From contig OY728122.1 of NCBI GenBank assembly GCA_963277665.1, positions 1,541,586,868-1,541,650,867 on the forward strand: 64,000 bases of DNA, in the 5' to 3' direction. A model generated the notes under the pieces. It ran no database searches and was not told the DNA's origin. It saw only the letters and a program-made list of their open reading frames with translations. The DNA is from Viscum album. Taxonomy: Eukaryota > Streptophyta > Magnoliopsida > Santalales > Viscaceae. Positions 21,473 to 36,485 of the stretch are shown one piece after another (the first letter of the stretch is position 1; each line of letters begins with the position of its first letter). A program made the translations under genes and the position numbers.

Positions 21473-23363
21473 AATGGATGTTGGAAAAAATATGGCGGTT
21501 TCTATGTAAAAAACCCTACCAAATGTTAGATTGGGGTTAACCAAATTCAACTTTCTGAAAGGGGGTAGTAAAAACCTAGCACACACATGGGGGTCCAAAA
21601 TATGATCTATAGTATTTTCCCTACATCTTTATTTTTATTTATTTTTCTTATGTTTTTTACTATTTATTTAATTATTGGTATACGTGGTAGTATCAAGGAT
21701 ATTAACTCAAGTATTTAACTAAAAAATAAATCTAGGTTGTACATTTCCTTCCATTTAGTTTTTCCCATATTTTTATATTTTATTGAGTTGAAATTAGGGG
21801 TAATAAATTCGAAGTTTTGGGGTAGTTTAAAACTTCATTGTTGTTTTGTGTGATTTTTTTATATTTTTAGTAAAATTTAGCTTTAATGGATATTATTATA
21901 ATTTTTCACACATAAATTTTTTTTATGAAATTTGACATTATTTTTGAAGAAATTAGATTTTAATTGATTGTTGATATGAGAAAGTTATTTCTTGAATTTT
22001 ATTTTAAAAATTTTTTATGAGTTTGATTGTTTTTTGGAATACATTCCCATGAACCACTAACTCAAAAATATTTTCCCCTATACTATGAGGTATTCTGAAC
22101 CACTTCTACATATTTTATCCAATACCCACACTTTCTTGATGGAATCTTGGATTTTTTGTGAGAACTAGAACTTCTGATTTTTCTCTTTCAAAGGTTTGGA
22201 TTTGATGGAATGTTTTTGACTAGATTGAAGAACTTTTATTTTATAGAAACTTTTTAACATGATACCCATCCTTACATATATCCGTTATTAGTGATTTGAT
22301 GCCATAAATTTTCTTATGGGTTCAAGCTATATTACAATTCAATTTTTCTTTACCTACCCACACTGTTAGTATTTTTGCGTGGATATTTCATGTTTGAGTG
22401 TGGGGGGCGTGCCTTTCATATGTGTTCTTTGGGATTTGTTTCATTTTTAGGTTATTTGATGTGTGTAGAAATATTTTGGGTTGAGGATAATTAAATAATT
22501 GTGTATGAGTCAAAATATCTATGTTTATTATTTCATTCATCTAGTTCTCCTTCAAAAAAAGGAATAAATTGAAAAAGATAAAAAATGGAAATGATATTCA
22601 ATTTATCATTATAATTTATTTTATGGATATTTTCCCTCTCTAAAATCATGGTAGAGAATTTTAATTCATTTTAATTCAATTTTAAACTCATCCTCAATGA
22701 AAATAGGAAATTATAGAATATAGAACAATTCCTTTCAAGATATTTTAAAAAAATAAAAAATAAAAAGGGAGAGATATTGGATTATATCATTCATTGTAAT
22801 AAATTAAAGTATTATGTACAATGTCATGAAAAGGGTTTGGTGTCGTGTTTCATATTTTCAAGAGGGATTTAGTTAGGTTCATCCTTTCTTCACTTTATTA
22901 ATAACGCATTGTACTTAAGAGTCCAACCTCCTCTATTCAACCATAAAATTTTCAATCATTTTCTGAACAACCCTAGGCCATAGAACTAAGCTATAAAAAT
23001 AACTAATGATTGAAAATATTTTATTTTTATACACTACGTAGTAATGTTAATTTTCACAATCCTATGGAAATACATTTAATTTCCATGTATGAGTATAACT
23101 CCAGATTCAATTTATCTTGACGGAAGAGTGACATAAAATTAAAAGTGTGGTAGGTTGTGATTGATAAAGGGATGTATTTGTGATTTTTAATGAATTTAAA
23201 TACGAGGAATGAAAATAAATGGTTATTATTTTTCATAGAGTATACCTAATGGAACTTTGTTTTGGAAAATATCAATGATGTTTTCTCATTTTTTTGTGTT
23301 GTGTTGATTTTGAATTGAATATATGATGATTTCTCAAGAGTTCAATGATTAAGTATTGGAGAT

Positions 23364-24957
23364 TTATGAAGCAAATATTTTCATATATTTTATTATATAA
23401 CTATATTTTATTAATCCCACCATTGTTTTATTTTATTTGAAATTTCCACATCTTAGGGTTTTAGTATTATTCTAAGCTTAATTGAAAAAATGGTATAATT
23501 ATGGATTTTAACTATTTTTTTATTATTTATTTTTGAAATACTTTTTCTAAATTTATTTAAATTATAAAATTAATCTTTAGGCTTCCTAACATGATGGGAT
23601 TTATTTTATTCTTTAGTACATAATGATGAATAATTAATTTTTGAGTCCAAAAACAAGATCACATATTCGACATTGAAAATTATACATAGATTTGTACTCA
23701 GTAAAATATGAGAACATATCTCAATGAGGTTTTCACAATGGATCTAAAATTATACATGGATATAGAGAAGGATATGAGGAAAAAAATTAAAAATATGGTA
23801 CCACTTGATTCCTCATGGTTCAAGGTCATTAATGCATGGGATTTCAGAGCATTGGAATATGAAGATTCACCTAGACATAGTTAATTTCTCAAATCTAAAG
23901 CCATATCTCCTACATCCCATCTAAAATAATGATGATATTTTGAGGGTGAACATGGGAGAATATTTTTACAACTTTATATAAGACACCATTTACCAATTAT
24001 ATCATTTAATGGGTTTGAAAAATGATAACTTTCTGAGGATGTTTTTTAGATTGAATTTTATCCCCCATCTCCTAGTAAAAACAAATCCCTTCTTCATTTC
24101 AAATGGTTTGAAACATGGGCGGAGAAATTTTTTGTACATTAATATTATATTAGTATTAAATTTAATTATTATTTTTTACAAAATTATTAATATATTTTTT
24201 TTAATCTTCATACATCTTTTCTGGAATTTTATTTTTATGTGTTTCTCCTACAGTGTTTCCTTGTTAACTACACTAAAAATGGATAACTAATAATGGCATT
24301 TGTTCAAGGGAGGTAATTGTGATTTTATTGAGTTTTATTTTGGTTTATTTTCATTAAATTTATTCAATTATAGAAATTTTATTAGTTGTTAAATTGATTA
24401 CGATGAGTGGTCTCTCCATTTTCCCTTCCATTGAATTATTCTATTCATTTTTCAATTATCCTTACCTTCTCTATTTTTTTCGTGCAAGCACTGGAGCTTG
24501 GATTGAGTAATCATTGTTAAAAAATAGGAGTCTTAGATTAATTTAGGAAGATAATTTCCTTGTATGTTGAGGTATCAATATGGGTTAATGAAAATTCAAA
24601 TGATAAGGTGAGGTTTGACATGTCATGATCACCTCATTGAATCAAATATTTAGACCCATTTTGAATAATGATATCAACCACCAGAAACTCCCAAGAACAT
24701 TTTCCTTCATTATTTATTTCTAAACAATTTTTTTTCATTTCATATATATTTTAATTATATTTATATTTCATTAATTTCAAAACCATCCTTCTATATTAAT
24801 ATTGTATTTTTATATTAGTTAAATTATAATAGTGATAATATGAAGACAGTGCGTGTGAGTGCACTCCTTATGATCAATCCTAGGTCATTCCAAAATGGTG
24901 CACTCTTTGGAGAATAATAATTTTGTTGATTATAGGTTCATAAAAACCCACTAGAAT
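23364..24957 (+). repeat. Array LTR 2
   Basis: ~1.59 kb; ends before the primer site TGGAACCGTTTCTAGGGA at 24,963. Shares with the other LTRs the GAGACCCATTTT-AATAATGATATCAA block and the CCCAAGAACATTTT block. Confidence 0.8.
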
Positions 24958-27759
24958 CAAATTGGAACCGTTTCTAGGGAGTTAAAGAGCTTATGGTCAA
25001 TTCTAAAAAAAAATAAAAAAAATTTTTATAGCATAACTTCTATTTCAAATGGGAAGATGGATTTTTTAATTAAATTTAATATAATTGGAATTTATATTAT
25101 TTTTTTGGGATACCAGTAGGGACGATATATTTAATATTTAAATAGAATAAAATTCTTAACAAATGGGAAAAAATACTTTGATGCTTCAAGATAATTTCAA
25201 GATACTGGAACAAGTAAGAAAGATAATAACATGTCTAGACAATACCATTAAATAAGTTAATATATTATGGATGAAAAAAAAATACAATATGAAGAGAATT
25301 AAATGATTTTTATTCTGACATTTCAAAAACAAATTGGTGAGGATGAATCCATACTTGAAGATCTGCTACCCTCTTCATCAAATTAATTCCCAGCTACCGT
25401 CCTTAAGTAAAACAAGTTTGATGTTAAATGTTTTGAGAGAGATTTCATTTTCTATCATTACTTTCATTCAAATATTATTAATTTTGAATTAAAATTTTAT
25501 CTCCATTATTATCATTTTTGAGATTTAATACCACTACTACGTTCCTTGGATGAAGAGTAAGAAGAAGATACTTTTTTGAGTTGAAAATTGAGGAACCAGT
25601 CGATCTTTAAACTATAGAATATGTGGATAGTGTAATAAAAAAGAAATAACTTTGGAATCATTTTCTAAACCTGAATTAGAAGAGAAAATAATTCTTATTG
25701 TACTAAATTTACCACTAGTGGACAGAACTTATGAAATTGAGAAAAATAGGGAGAACCCGTTTATTCTTTTCCACCCCCTGTACAACTTAAATTTTATCTT
25801 CCCTGTGTTTTGGGGGTTGGTGATATTTTTATTTTATTTGGGGGTACTCACTCCTGGAATCTACTGATGGTTTTTGAGAAAAATTAAATGTTGTTTCTTT
25901 GAAGAAATAATGTTTATCCAACATCATATTTTGGTTAAAAATCTATAACTTCTTGAATAAGTGTAGTAAAAACCTAACACACACATGGGGGGGTCCAAAA
26001 AATGTTTTATCCTCTTTTCCTTTACGCTTTATTTTTATTTATTTTTCATATGATTTGATTTATTTATTTCATTATAGGTCTATGTGACAGTAGCTAGTAT
26101 CTTAACTCAACATTTTGATTAAAAAATAAATCTCAGATGTAACTTTCCTTATCTTTAGTTGTTTCATTATTTTTATATTATGATTAATTAAAATGAGGGG
26201 TAGAAAATTCTAAGTGTGCAGGGTGTCTCAACCTGCTTATTGTTTTCATGCTTTTTACCTTTCTATTTTTTATATTTTTATTAAAGTTTAGAATCAATGA
26301 ATATAATTATCATTTTTCAAACATCAATTTAATTTAACAAATTTGACATGAATATTGAAAAAAATGGATTGTAAATTATTGTTGATGTGAGAAACATTTT
26401 TCTTAAATTAAATTTTCTATCATTTTTATGAGTTTGACTAGTTTTTCAAATCCATGCATATGAAATATTGACTAAAAATAATTTTCCCTATTTTATGAGG
26501 TAATATGAACCAATTTGACATGTTATTCTAAATACCTACATTTCTTGATGGAATTTTTTATTTTTTGTGAAAATTAAAACATGTGATTTTTCTCTTTCGA
26601 AGCATTTTATTTCATGGAATGTTTTTTACATGATTAAGGAATTTTTTGTTTCTGGAATTTTTTTAACATGATATCTAGTCCTATACATATCCTCCATTAT
26701 CCCTTTGATTCAGTGAATTTTTTATAGGTTTTAGTTATATAATAATCTGATTTTTTTCATACCTACCCGAACTCTTGGTATTTTCACATGGATATTTTAT
26801 GTTTGAGTGTGGGTCAAGGGCCATTCATGTGATTTCTTTGGGATATGATTCATTTTTGGATGATATATGGTGTTTCATTATGTTTGGGTCATTGATAATG
26901 AAATAATAGGGTATGATTCAATATTTTATTGTGAATTTTTTATTTTATCCTGTTCTCCTTCAAAAAAAAGAAAAAATAGAAAAATAAGAGTTGAGCTTTA
27001 ATTTCTCACTGTAATTTATTTTACAAATCATGTCTGTCTCTAGAATCAAGGGCATGAATTTTAATCCATTTAATATATTAAATTTTCATCACATCCTCAA
27101 TGAAAAAATATAAAATAAAATAAAATAAATATGCGACTTTCTATAGATTTTAAAAAAAGAAAAAAATAGGAGAACATGGATGATATTATTCATTGTAATT
27201 TGAATCATGTATGTTGTTATAAAAATTTTCTGGTGTTTTTTTTTCACATTCTTAAATTGGATTGGGTGAGTTTCATTCCATTTTTCCACTAGATTATTCA
27301 CACATTATACTTAAGAGTCCAACCTCCTCATTTTTTCCTTAACATTTTCAATCATTTTTTCCACCAACACTAATCCTTAGAATTAACCTAAAAAATACCT
27401 CATTATTTAAAATATATTAATGATTTAAACTATGTAGGAATGGGAATTTTCACAAACTAATAATGATATATGAAATTTCCATGTATGAGTATAACTCTGG
27501 ATTCAATTTATATTTATGGAAGCGTGACATAAAATTAAATGTGTGGTAGGTTGTGATTATTCCATGGATGTATTTATGAGTTTAAATGAATTTAAATGTG
27601 TGGAATGAAAATAAAAAGGGTACTATTTTTCATATAGGATACATGTTGAAATATTTTTTTGGAATAGATTATTTATGTTTTCTCTTTTTTTATTGTTGTG
27701 TAGATTTTGATTTGAATATATGATGATTTCATAGGAGTGAAATGATTTAGTGTGGGGGG
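24958..27759 (+). other. Array interior 2
   Basis: 2.80 kb. Primer site at 24,963, frame start at 25,057, frame end at 25,867, GAGTGTGGG at 26,805-26,813, conserved TTAAGAGTCCAACCTCCT at 27,311-27,328, and AGTGTGGGGGGT directly before LTR 3 (27,749-27,760). Confidence 0.75.
25057..25867 (+). pseudogene. Array reading frame, copy 2, with the best-preserved C-terminus
   Basis: The span from ATG 25,057 to TGA 25,865-25,867 is 811 bases, about 270 codons for the ancestral product. The last 71 codons (from 25,652) are open and end ...G-V-L-T-P-G-I-Y before the stop; a P-F-I-L-F and an aromatic-rich tail precede it. The same ending is recognisable in copies 1, 3 and 4, so the stop position is ancestral. 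The middle is acidic (E-rich), the tail hydrophobic. I do not recognise the family. A gag-like role is inferred only from its place after the primer site. Confidence 0.5.
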
Positions 27760-29357
27760 TGAATAAGACAACATTTTCAAACATTTTATTCTGTAATTAA
27801 ATGTTAATAATCCCAACATAGTGTAATTTTAATTGAAATTTTCATATTTTTAGATTTTAGTAGTATTTTGAGCTTAATTTTAGAAATGGCCTAATTATGG
27901 ATTTCAACTATTTTATATTTAATCAATATTTAAACAATAACTTATATAAAACTAATTAAAATTTAGAAAATATATATTTTCCCCCTCATATTATTGGATT
28001 CATTTTATTCTTCTAAACCAAAATCTCAATAAATCACATGGAGGCCCAAAACAAGCTCAAAAATCATGAATCAAAAACTATGGATAGATTTGGAAACTTT
28101 AAAATATTCGAATATATCTCAAATAGGGACATCCTAATGGATCTAAAAATCATCTGTGATATATAGAATGATTATGAAAACAATATTAATAACTGGGGTC
28201 ACAGCTGATTTATCTTTATTAGAGCTCATTAAATCATGGGAATTGAGAATATTTGAATATAAAGAGTCCCATAGAAATAATTTATTTCTGAGAGTAACAC
28301 TACCATAACTCTTATATATGGTGACCAATCAAGCTGATATTTTTAGGGTTCATGCAGGAGAAAAAATTGAAGAACCTTCAAAAATTTATTATTTACAAAT
28401 TTAGTCATTTATTGGGGATAAAAGTCCCAATATTATAGATCATATTTTTGGATAAAACATTTTCACCCACTATCCCTATATAAAATTACCCCTTCTTCAT
28501 TTCAACGGGTTGGCAATTTGGGTTTTATAATTTTTGGTCATTTATATTATATTTGTATTAATTTAAATTTTGAAGTATTTATATAGTATTAATATAATAT
28601 TTTTATTCTTCATACCTCCTTTATTAAATTTTAATTTTATGTCGTTCTCCCATCGTGTTCTCACATCAACTAAAAAAAAGGTGAACTGACCTTGGTGTTT
28701 ATTTGAGGGATGGAATAGTGCTTTCATTGATTTTAATTATGTTTCATTTTGAATATATTTACTAAATTATAGAAATTTTATTTGATGTTAAATTTAGTAT
28801 AGTGAGAGGTCACCCCATTTCTTATTCCATATAATTCTTCTTCTATTTTTTCAATCATCCTTCCATCCACTATTTGTGTTGCACATACGGTGGAGCGTGG
28901 CATGAGTACTGATGGTCAGTGAGGTGGTCTCCAAGATAAATTTAGGTAGAGAATATACCTATATTTATAAGTCTTGGTATAGTGTAATCAGATTTCTATG
29001 GATAATGTGAGGTGTTTTTTTCATGATCACCTCATTGAGTCAAATATTGAGACCCATTTTGAATAATGATATCAATCACCGTAAACTCACAAGAAAATTT
29101 TACTTCATTATTTTTATCTAAAAGTATTATCATTTTCATTGAATATATATTTTTATTATGTCTATATTTCATTAATTTAATAATTATATTTTTAATTTAC
29201 TTTTATATTTTTATATAAGTTAAATTATAAAAGTGACAATTGGAAGACAATGTGTGTGATCGACCTCCTTATGATCGACCCTAGGTGGTGAAACTATGAT
29301 AAAATATTAATAAAATAAAAATTTAATTGGTTTTTGGTTCATTAAAAACATATAGAG
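27760..29357 (+). repeat. Array LTR 3
   Basis: ~1.60 kb; begins TGAATAAGACAACATTTTC right after the purine run and ends before the primer-site remnant at 29,364 (TGGAACTATTTTTTGGAG). Confidence 0.8.
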
Positions 29358-32156
29358 TCAAATTGGAACTATTTTTTGGAGGCTAAGATCCTATATATTC
29401 AATTTTTCATAAAAAACCAAAAAAATATTTAAAAAGAGCTTATTGCATAACAATAATTTCAAAGGTCAAGATGGATTTTCATGATGATATATCATATTAC
29501 CTTTTTTATTGAAAACTTTTACAGTGGTTCTAGTTGGAATGATAAATTTAATATTAAAATAGAACAAAATTCTTGCAAAATGAAAAAAAATTCCATGATG
29601 CATCGAGAGAATTTTAAGATGTTAGAACAAGCTAGAATGATAATAGCATCTCATGCCACTATTGTTGATGATGTTAAAATATTAGGGATGTAACTACCAA
29701 AAATTAATTATTAATAAAATGAAATTATTTTTCCTCCCACATTTTAAGAAGTCATTGGTGAGGTTGAATCAATTTAAAAAAATCCAATTCCCTCTCCATC
29801 AAAGGATTTCTTAGTGGCCCAATATAAGGAAAACATATTTGAAGAAGAATGTTCTGAGGGATATTTACATCCTAATCCTTCTTTTAATTAAAATATTATT
29901 AATTTTTAATTGAAAAATGATCTATCTTATTCTTATTTTTTAGATTGAATACCACTTTTTCATGCCCTCGAAGAAGAAAATGAAGAAGACACTTGGGTGG
30001 AGGAGAAAATGGAGGAGATAATCAAGATGTACCCTAGTACATATGGGGATGATGGAATAATGGAATAAATCACTTTGTAATCATTTTATGAACCTAAAAA
30101 GATGAAAAGTTACTTACAATTATACAACCTTCACCACCAGAGGGCACCGCTCCTCTAGTTAAAAAACATATGGGGAAACCCTTTATTCTTTTTCCGCCCC
30201 TCACCAACTTAAATGTTCTATTCCATCTATTTCAGGTTTGGGGGTATTTTGATTTTATTTGGGGGGTACTCACTAATTACATGTACTAATAGATAGAAGG
30301 GAAAATATTTTGGGTGGTTTCTTACTATGAACCCCTATATACCTTTAAATTGTGGTGAAATCACTATAACTTCCTAAATTTGGGTAGTAAAAACATATCC
30401 CTCACATGGGGGTCAAAACCATGTTCCATCCTATTCTCCCTTACATATTCATTTTATTCGTTTTTCTTGGGATTTTATTTATTAATTACATTTTAGGTTT
30501 ATGTGGAAGTATCTACGAGAATACCTAAATGCCTTAAATAAAAAATAAAGTCATGTTGTATCATTCATTATCATTAGTTTATCTACCATTATTTTTATAT
30601 TTTGATGAGTTGGAATGAGGGGTAGTAAATTATAAGTGTGGGGGGAGTGTCAACCTTCTTTTTTTTTGTTCTTTTCTATTTATATATTTTTAAGAACATT
30701 GAGATTCAATGAATATTAATACCTTTTCAAAAACCTAAACTGATTTTAATAAAAGATTCATGACTTTTGAAAAAATGGATTTTAAATGATTTTTTATGTG
30801 AGAAACATTATTATCTAATATGATTTTCAATAATTTTTATGAGATTGACTGATTTTATAAATCCATGCCCATGAAAAAATTACTTAAAATATTTTTTCTT
30901 AACAAACATTACAAATTATTACTAATACCCACACTTTCCTGAGGGAATATTTTTTCTGTTTTGAGAACCAAAAAATTTTATTTTTTAGTTTGAAATATTT
31001 TGATTTCATGTAATTTAATGAAATGTTTGTGGTACTTATATTTCAATCCAAATTTTACTTGGGAGTTAAAATCACATCTATTTTTTATTATCCCTTAGAT
31101 TCCATGGATAACCTTATAGGATTAGGATGTATTATAAATGATTTATCCATGCCTACCTGCACTCATGTGATTTTTTGCATGGATATTTCAAATTTGAGTG
31201 TAGGGGAGGGGCCTTTTATGTGGGTTATTTGGGATGTGTTATATTTATGGGTTATGTGAGGTGTGTGTAAAAAGTTTAGGGAGTGCAAAATGAAATAATT
31301 TAGAAGGATTCAAAATTTTACAATGCATTATTTCTCTTATCAAGTTCTCCTTGAAAAAAAAGAAAAAATAGAAAAAGAAAAAATGGTGATGTGAAATATT
31401 TTATTATTTTTCAATATTTTATGAATAATTTACCTCTATAAAATATAGGTAAATAATTTTAATTCCTTAATATTATTCAAATTTTATATTATCCTCCATA
31501 AAAATGAAAAAAATAAAATAAATTTGTTCTTTTCTGGAGATTAAAAAAACAAGAAATAAAAACTGGGGATAACATGGATGATATAATTGATTGTAATCAT
31601 ATAATGGATCATGTTACAAGTCAAAAAATTGGGTTTGTTCTGTGTTTCACATTATCAAGGGTTATTGAGTGAGATTCACCTATGTTTTGACATGATTATT
31701 CATCCATTGTACTTAAGAGTCCAACCTTTTCTTTTTAGCCTTAAAATTTACTATAAATTTTTCCACAAACCCTAAGAAACATAATAAACCTATATAAATC
31801 CTCATGATTGAAAATATTTTAATGTTTCACATTGTGGTTAAATTAAAATTTTCACAAACTTATGGTGATACCTGAAATTTCCCATTATGAGTATAACTCA
31901 AAATTCATTTTCTCTTGAGTGAAGAGTGACAAAAAATTAAATGTGAGGTGGGTTTTGATTGGTCCATTGATGGATTTATATGTTTTAATGAATTTAAATA
32001 TATATAATTAAAATGAAATATATTTTCATTATATAATATACATGATGGACTTTTTTGGAAAATATTTTTTATTGTTTCTCATTTTTGATTGTTGTGTGGA
32101 TTTTGATATGAATATATGATAATTGCATGGGAGTGTATTGATTAAGTGTGGGAGAG
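29358..32156 (+). other. Array interior 3
   Basis: 2.80 kb. Primer site at 29,364, frame start at 29,471, internal purine motif GAGTGTAGGGGAGGGG at 31,196-31,211, conserved TTAAGAGTCCAACC at 31,713, and AAGTGTGGGAGAG before LTR 4. Confidence 0.75.
29471..30289 (+). pseudogene. Array reading frame, copy 3, best central part
   Basis: ATG at 29,471, 107 bases after the primer site, M-D-F-H-D-D-I-S-Y-Y. The open stretch 29,481-29,693 lies in another frame, showing a frameshift after the start. The acidic segment near 29,965-30,055 (E-E-E-N-E-E-D-T-W-V-E-E-K-M) is clean and matches the other copies. Ends near 30,289. Confidence 0.5.
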
Positions 32157-33749
32157 TCATGAAAATAATATTTTAATTTATTTCAATATGTATTCAAATT
32201 ATATTAATCACAACATAGTATTATTTTATCGTAAATTTTCACCTTTGTTTTTTAGTGGTATTTTGAGATTAACTAAAAAAATAGCAAAATTCTGGATTTT
32301 AACTATTTTATTTTCATTCAGTATTTTGGACATACTGTTTTCTAAATTAATTGAAATTGTAAAAAAAATTCTAGGGCTCATGGAAACTTGGGAATAATTT
32401 TATTATTTTATTACCAAAGCTCAATCAATCATTTTGAGGCCCAAAATCATCTCACATGTCAAGTCTCAAAAACTATCTACTCATCTGGACTCTTTTAAAT
32501 ATGAGCATATATAACTAAGATGTATAGACTAATGGATATCAAATTCAATAATGAGATACAGAATTATCTATGGAAAAACATTCCTAACTATTTTCCCACC
32601 TTATTACACTTTATTAAGTGTCATTAATGCATATGAAGTTGGAGTATTTTAATAGAAAGAGTCACCCAGATAGAACAAATTTCCCAGAGTAAAACACCCA
32701 TAAGTCTTACATACGATGGACAATGAAGATTATATTTTAGGGGTGAATATGGATGAAAAATACGAAAATTCCCAAAATAAACCATTTACAAATTATGTAA
32801 TTTAATGGGTATAACATGATCCATACTTTAGAATATCTTTTTGGAGCAATTTTTTAACCCTCTCTACCAATAAAAATTCATACTTCATTTCAAATGGTTG
32901 AATAATTGGGGGGTAACATTTTTTGGCCATTTATAGTATATTCTTAGGAATTTAAATTCATTCATAATTATTATTATACTCTTAATATATTATTTTCATT
33001 CATACCTTCATTATTCTATTTTATTTTTATGTGTTTCTCCCCCAATGTTCCCATCACAACTCCACAGAAAATTGAGAACTAAACACAAAATTTGTTCACA
33101 GGTGTGAATAATACATTAATTGAGTTCTATTGTGATTAATTTTAAATCTATTCAATAAATTATGTTAATTTTAGTGGCTTTTAAATTGATTACGGTGAGT
33201 GGGGTCCCAATTGTTTTCTTCAATTTATTTATTCTTCTCGTTTATCAATCGTTATTCTATTCACTATTAGTGTTGTGCATATGGAGGGGCATAGAATGAG
33301 TAGTTATTATCAGAAAAGTATAATCCTATTTTACTTTTGGAATATAATCTCCTTGTATGTATAGTTCTCGATTTGGGTTAATCACAATTAAAAGGGCACA
33401 TTAAGGTTTTATAGGTCTTGATCACCTCATTATATCAAATATTTAGATGCATTTTGAACAATGATATCAATCAACATGAACCCCCAAGAAAATTTTCCAA
33501 AATTATTTATTTCTGATAAAATTTTATTTTAAATTGAATACATATCTTCATTATATTTATATTTAATTCATTTAAAAAACCCCCTCTATATTAGTTTTAT
33601 AGTTTTTTATTACTTAAATTATAATAGACAATATGAAAATAGTGTGTGATATAGGTCTCCTTATGATTGATCCTATGTTGTTTCTCAGAAGATAAATATT
33701 TGTTGGATAAGAATTTAATTGAAACATGGTTCATGAAAAACTCATAACA
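32157..33749 (+). repeat. Array LTR 4
   Basis: ~1.59 kb; starts TCATGAAAATAATATTTTA after a purine run and ends before the primer-site remnant TTTAACTATTTAGGGGGA at 33,756. Confidence 0.8.
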
Positions 33750-36485
33750 TCAATTTTTAACTATTTAGGGGGATACCAAGAGATTACGTGTACTGTTTTC
33801 ATAAAAAATCTAAAAAATATCATTATTGAATAAAATTAATTCAGAAGGTAAAGTTGGATTTTTATAATGATATTTCATATTAGTGTCATTTTTATAAATT
33901 TTATGGTTAATCCAGTTGTTAAGATACATTAAATATAAAAATGGAAAAAATTCTCTCCAAATGGAACAAAATTCCTTGCCGCTTTAAGAGAATTTCATGA
34001 TGCTAGAACAAGAATGAAAGATAATAGCATCTCTTGCCACAAATATTAATGATTTTAATGTCTTATTGATATAAATATAACATATAAAATATAAATATTA
34101 TTAAATTATTGTTCATCCGATATTTCAAGAATACATTTGTGAGGTTGAATCCATACTTGAAGATCCACTTCCCTGTGCATCAAATGATTTCCCAACTTCC
34201 CAGCTTAATAAAATGATTTTGAAGATGAATTTTTTGAGGGATATTTAATTTCTTAATTATATATTCAGAACTTAAACTATAGTCCTTTGATTAAGAATAT
34301 GAAGAAGATACTTATGTTGAGGAGAAAATTTTGGAAATAGTCAAGAAGTATGCCAGTCCATATGAAGATAATAGAACAAAATAAGAAATCACTTTGGATA
34401 ATTTTTTAAACCTGAAAAAGAATAGAAAAAACTTACTATTTTGATGCCTTCACTGCTAGTGGACACCACTCCTTTAGAAGAAAAAAATAACTAGCATCCC
34501 TTTATTCATTCCCCCCTACGAAACATAAATTTTCTCTTCCACCTCTTCTTGGGGTTGGCGATATTTTTATTTTATTTGGTAGTACTCAATCTCGGAACCT
34601 ACTATTGGATGTTGGGAAAAATATAATTTTTTAGTCTCTAATTAATATACCCTACCCTATTTATATTGCGGTTAAACCACTGGAAGTACTTTAATAGGGG
34701 TAGTAAAATCCCAACACCCACATTGGTGTCCAAACCATGTTATATCCTCTTTTCTCCTACTCTTTCTTTTAATTTTGTTTCTTATTATTTTCATTATTTA
34801 TATCATTATATGTTTAAGTGTAAGTATCTTGATGATTTACTCAATTTTTACAATTATAAATTAAGCCAAATTATATCTTCTCTTTTTTTAATTTTCCCCT
34901 TATTATATTTTTTTTGTGCTTAAATTTGGTATAGTAAATTCATAGAATGGGGGAGTTTTTACCTACTCAGATGTTTTGTATAATATTTAATTTTTTCCCA
35001 TATTTTTGGAAGCATTGAACTTCAATGAATATTATTATTAATTCTGCACTTTAATTTATTTTGATTAAAAAAAATTGTTTTAAAAAATATATATATTAAA
35101 TGACTATTGATATGAGAAACATTTTTATTGAATTGTATTTTAAAGAACTTTTATGATTTTGAATGATTTTTTTAAATCCATGACCAAGAAACACTGAATC
35201 AAAATATTTTTTCTTATCCTGTGAGGTATTCTATACCATTTTTAAATATTTTTCCTAATATCCTCACTTTCTTTGGGGAATCATTGATTTTTTGTGACTA
35301 CACGAACTTTTGATTTTTCTCTTTCAAATATTCAGATTTCAAGGAAATATTTTGACCAGATTGAGGAACTTTTATGTATATCCACATTATAACATGATAC
35401 CTAAACATAAATATATCCTTTATTATACCATGGATTCCATGATTTTTCTTTATATATTTATGCCTTATTACAAACTCATTTTTCCCGACTTACCCATACT
35501 CATGGTATTTGTGTGTGGATATTTCAAGTCTGAGTGTGGGGGAAGGGGAGTTCAAGTGTTTTATTCAATATGTGTTTATTTGTATGATAATGTGAGGTGT
35601 GTGTAAACATTTTGGGCAGGGAATAATGAAATAATTGTTCATGAGTCAAAATTAACTGTACATTATTTCATTCATCTCGTTCCCCTTAAAAAAGGGAAAA
35701 AAGAAAAAATAGAAATGAGATTTAATTTATCATTATGTATTATTTTATGAATCATTTACCTCTCTAAAATCAAGTTCATGAATTTTCATTCATTCATTTT
35801 ATTCAATTTTATGATCATCCTCCATTAAAAAAGAAGAAAAGAAAAAAATTATGCCTTTATGCAGCTCAAAAAAATAAAACAATGAACAAAGTGGGAGAAC
35901 ATTGATGATATCATTATTTGTAATAACTTTTTTCTCATGTGCCATGTCATCAAAAGGGTGTGGTGTAATGTTAGAAATTTTAAAGTAGTATTGAGTGAGG
36001 TTCATCCCATGTTGTCACTTGATTATTATTGCATTTTACTTAAGAGTCCAACCTCCTCTTTTCATCCTTAAAAATTTCCAAGATTTTCCTACTAACCCAA
36101 ATCCAACAAATTGAAAAGTAAAAATACCTATTGATTGAAACTATTTTAATGTTTCTAGAAATATTTAAATGGTAATTGTCCCAAACATATGGTGATACAA
36201 AAAATTTCAATGTATGAGTATAACTCTAGATTCAATTTATTTTAAGGGAAGATGACATAAAATTAATTATGAGGTAGTTTGTGATGGGGACGTGGATGGA
36301 TTTATAAGATTGAATGAATTTAAATTATAAGAATGAAAATAAAAAAGGAATTTTTTTTCATATATGAGACCTAATCATTTTTTTTCATAAATATAATTGA
36401 TGCGTTCAAATTTTTTATTGTTATATATATATTGATTTGAATATATGATGATTTCCCGAGAGTGAAATGATTATGTATCGGTGAG
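33750..36485 (+). other. Array interior 4
   Basis: 2.74 kb. Frame start changed to TTG at 33,854 (98 bases after the primer site), frame end near 34,605, internal purine motif GAGTGTGGGGGAAGGGG at 35,532-35,548, and conserved TTAAGAGTCCAACCTCCT at 36,040. No open frame survives beyond 98 codons. Confidence 0.75.

Larger units (their letters stand above)
20540..23363 (+). other. Array interior 1
   Basis: 2.82 kb: primer site, ~110-base spacer, decayed frame (20,661-~21,472), then ~1.9 kb without coding. A purine motif GAGTGTGGGGGG lies at 22,396-22,407. The block TTAAGAGTCCAACCTCCT lies at 22,915-22,932. A weaker purine stretch precedes LTR 2. Confidence 0.75.
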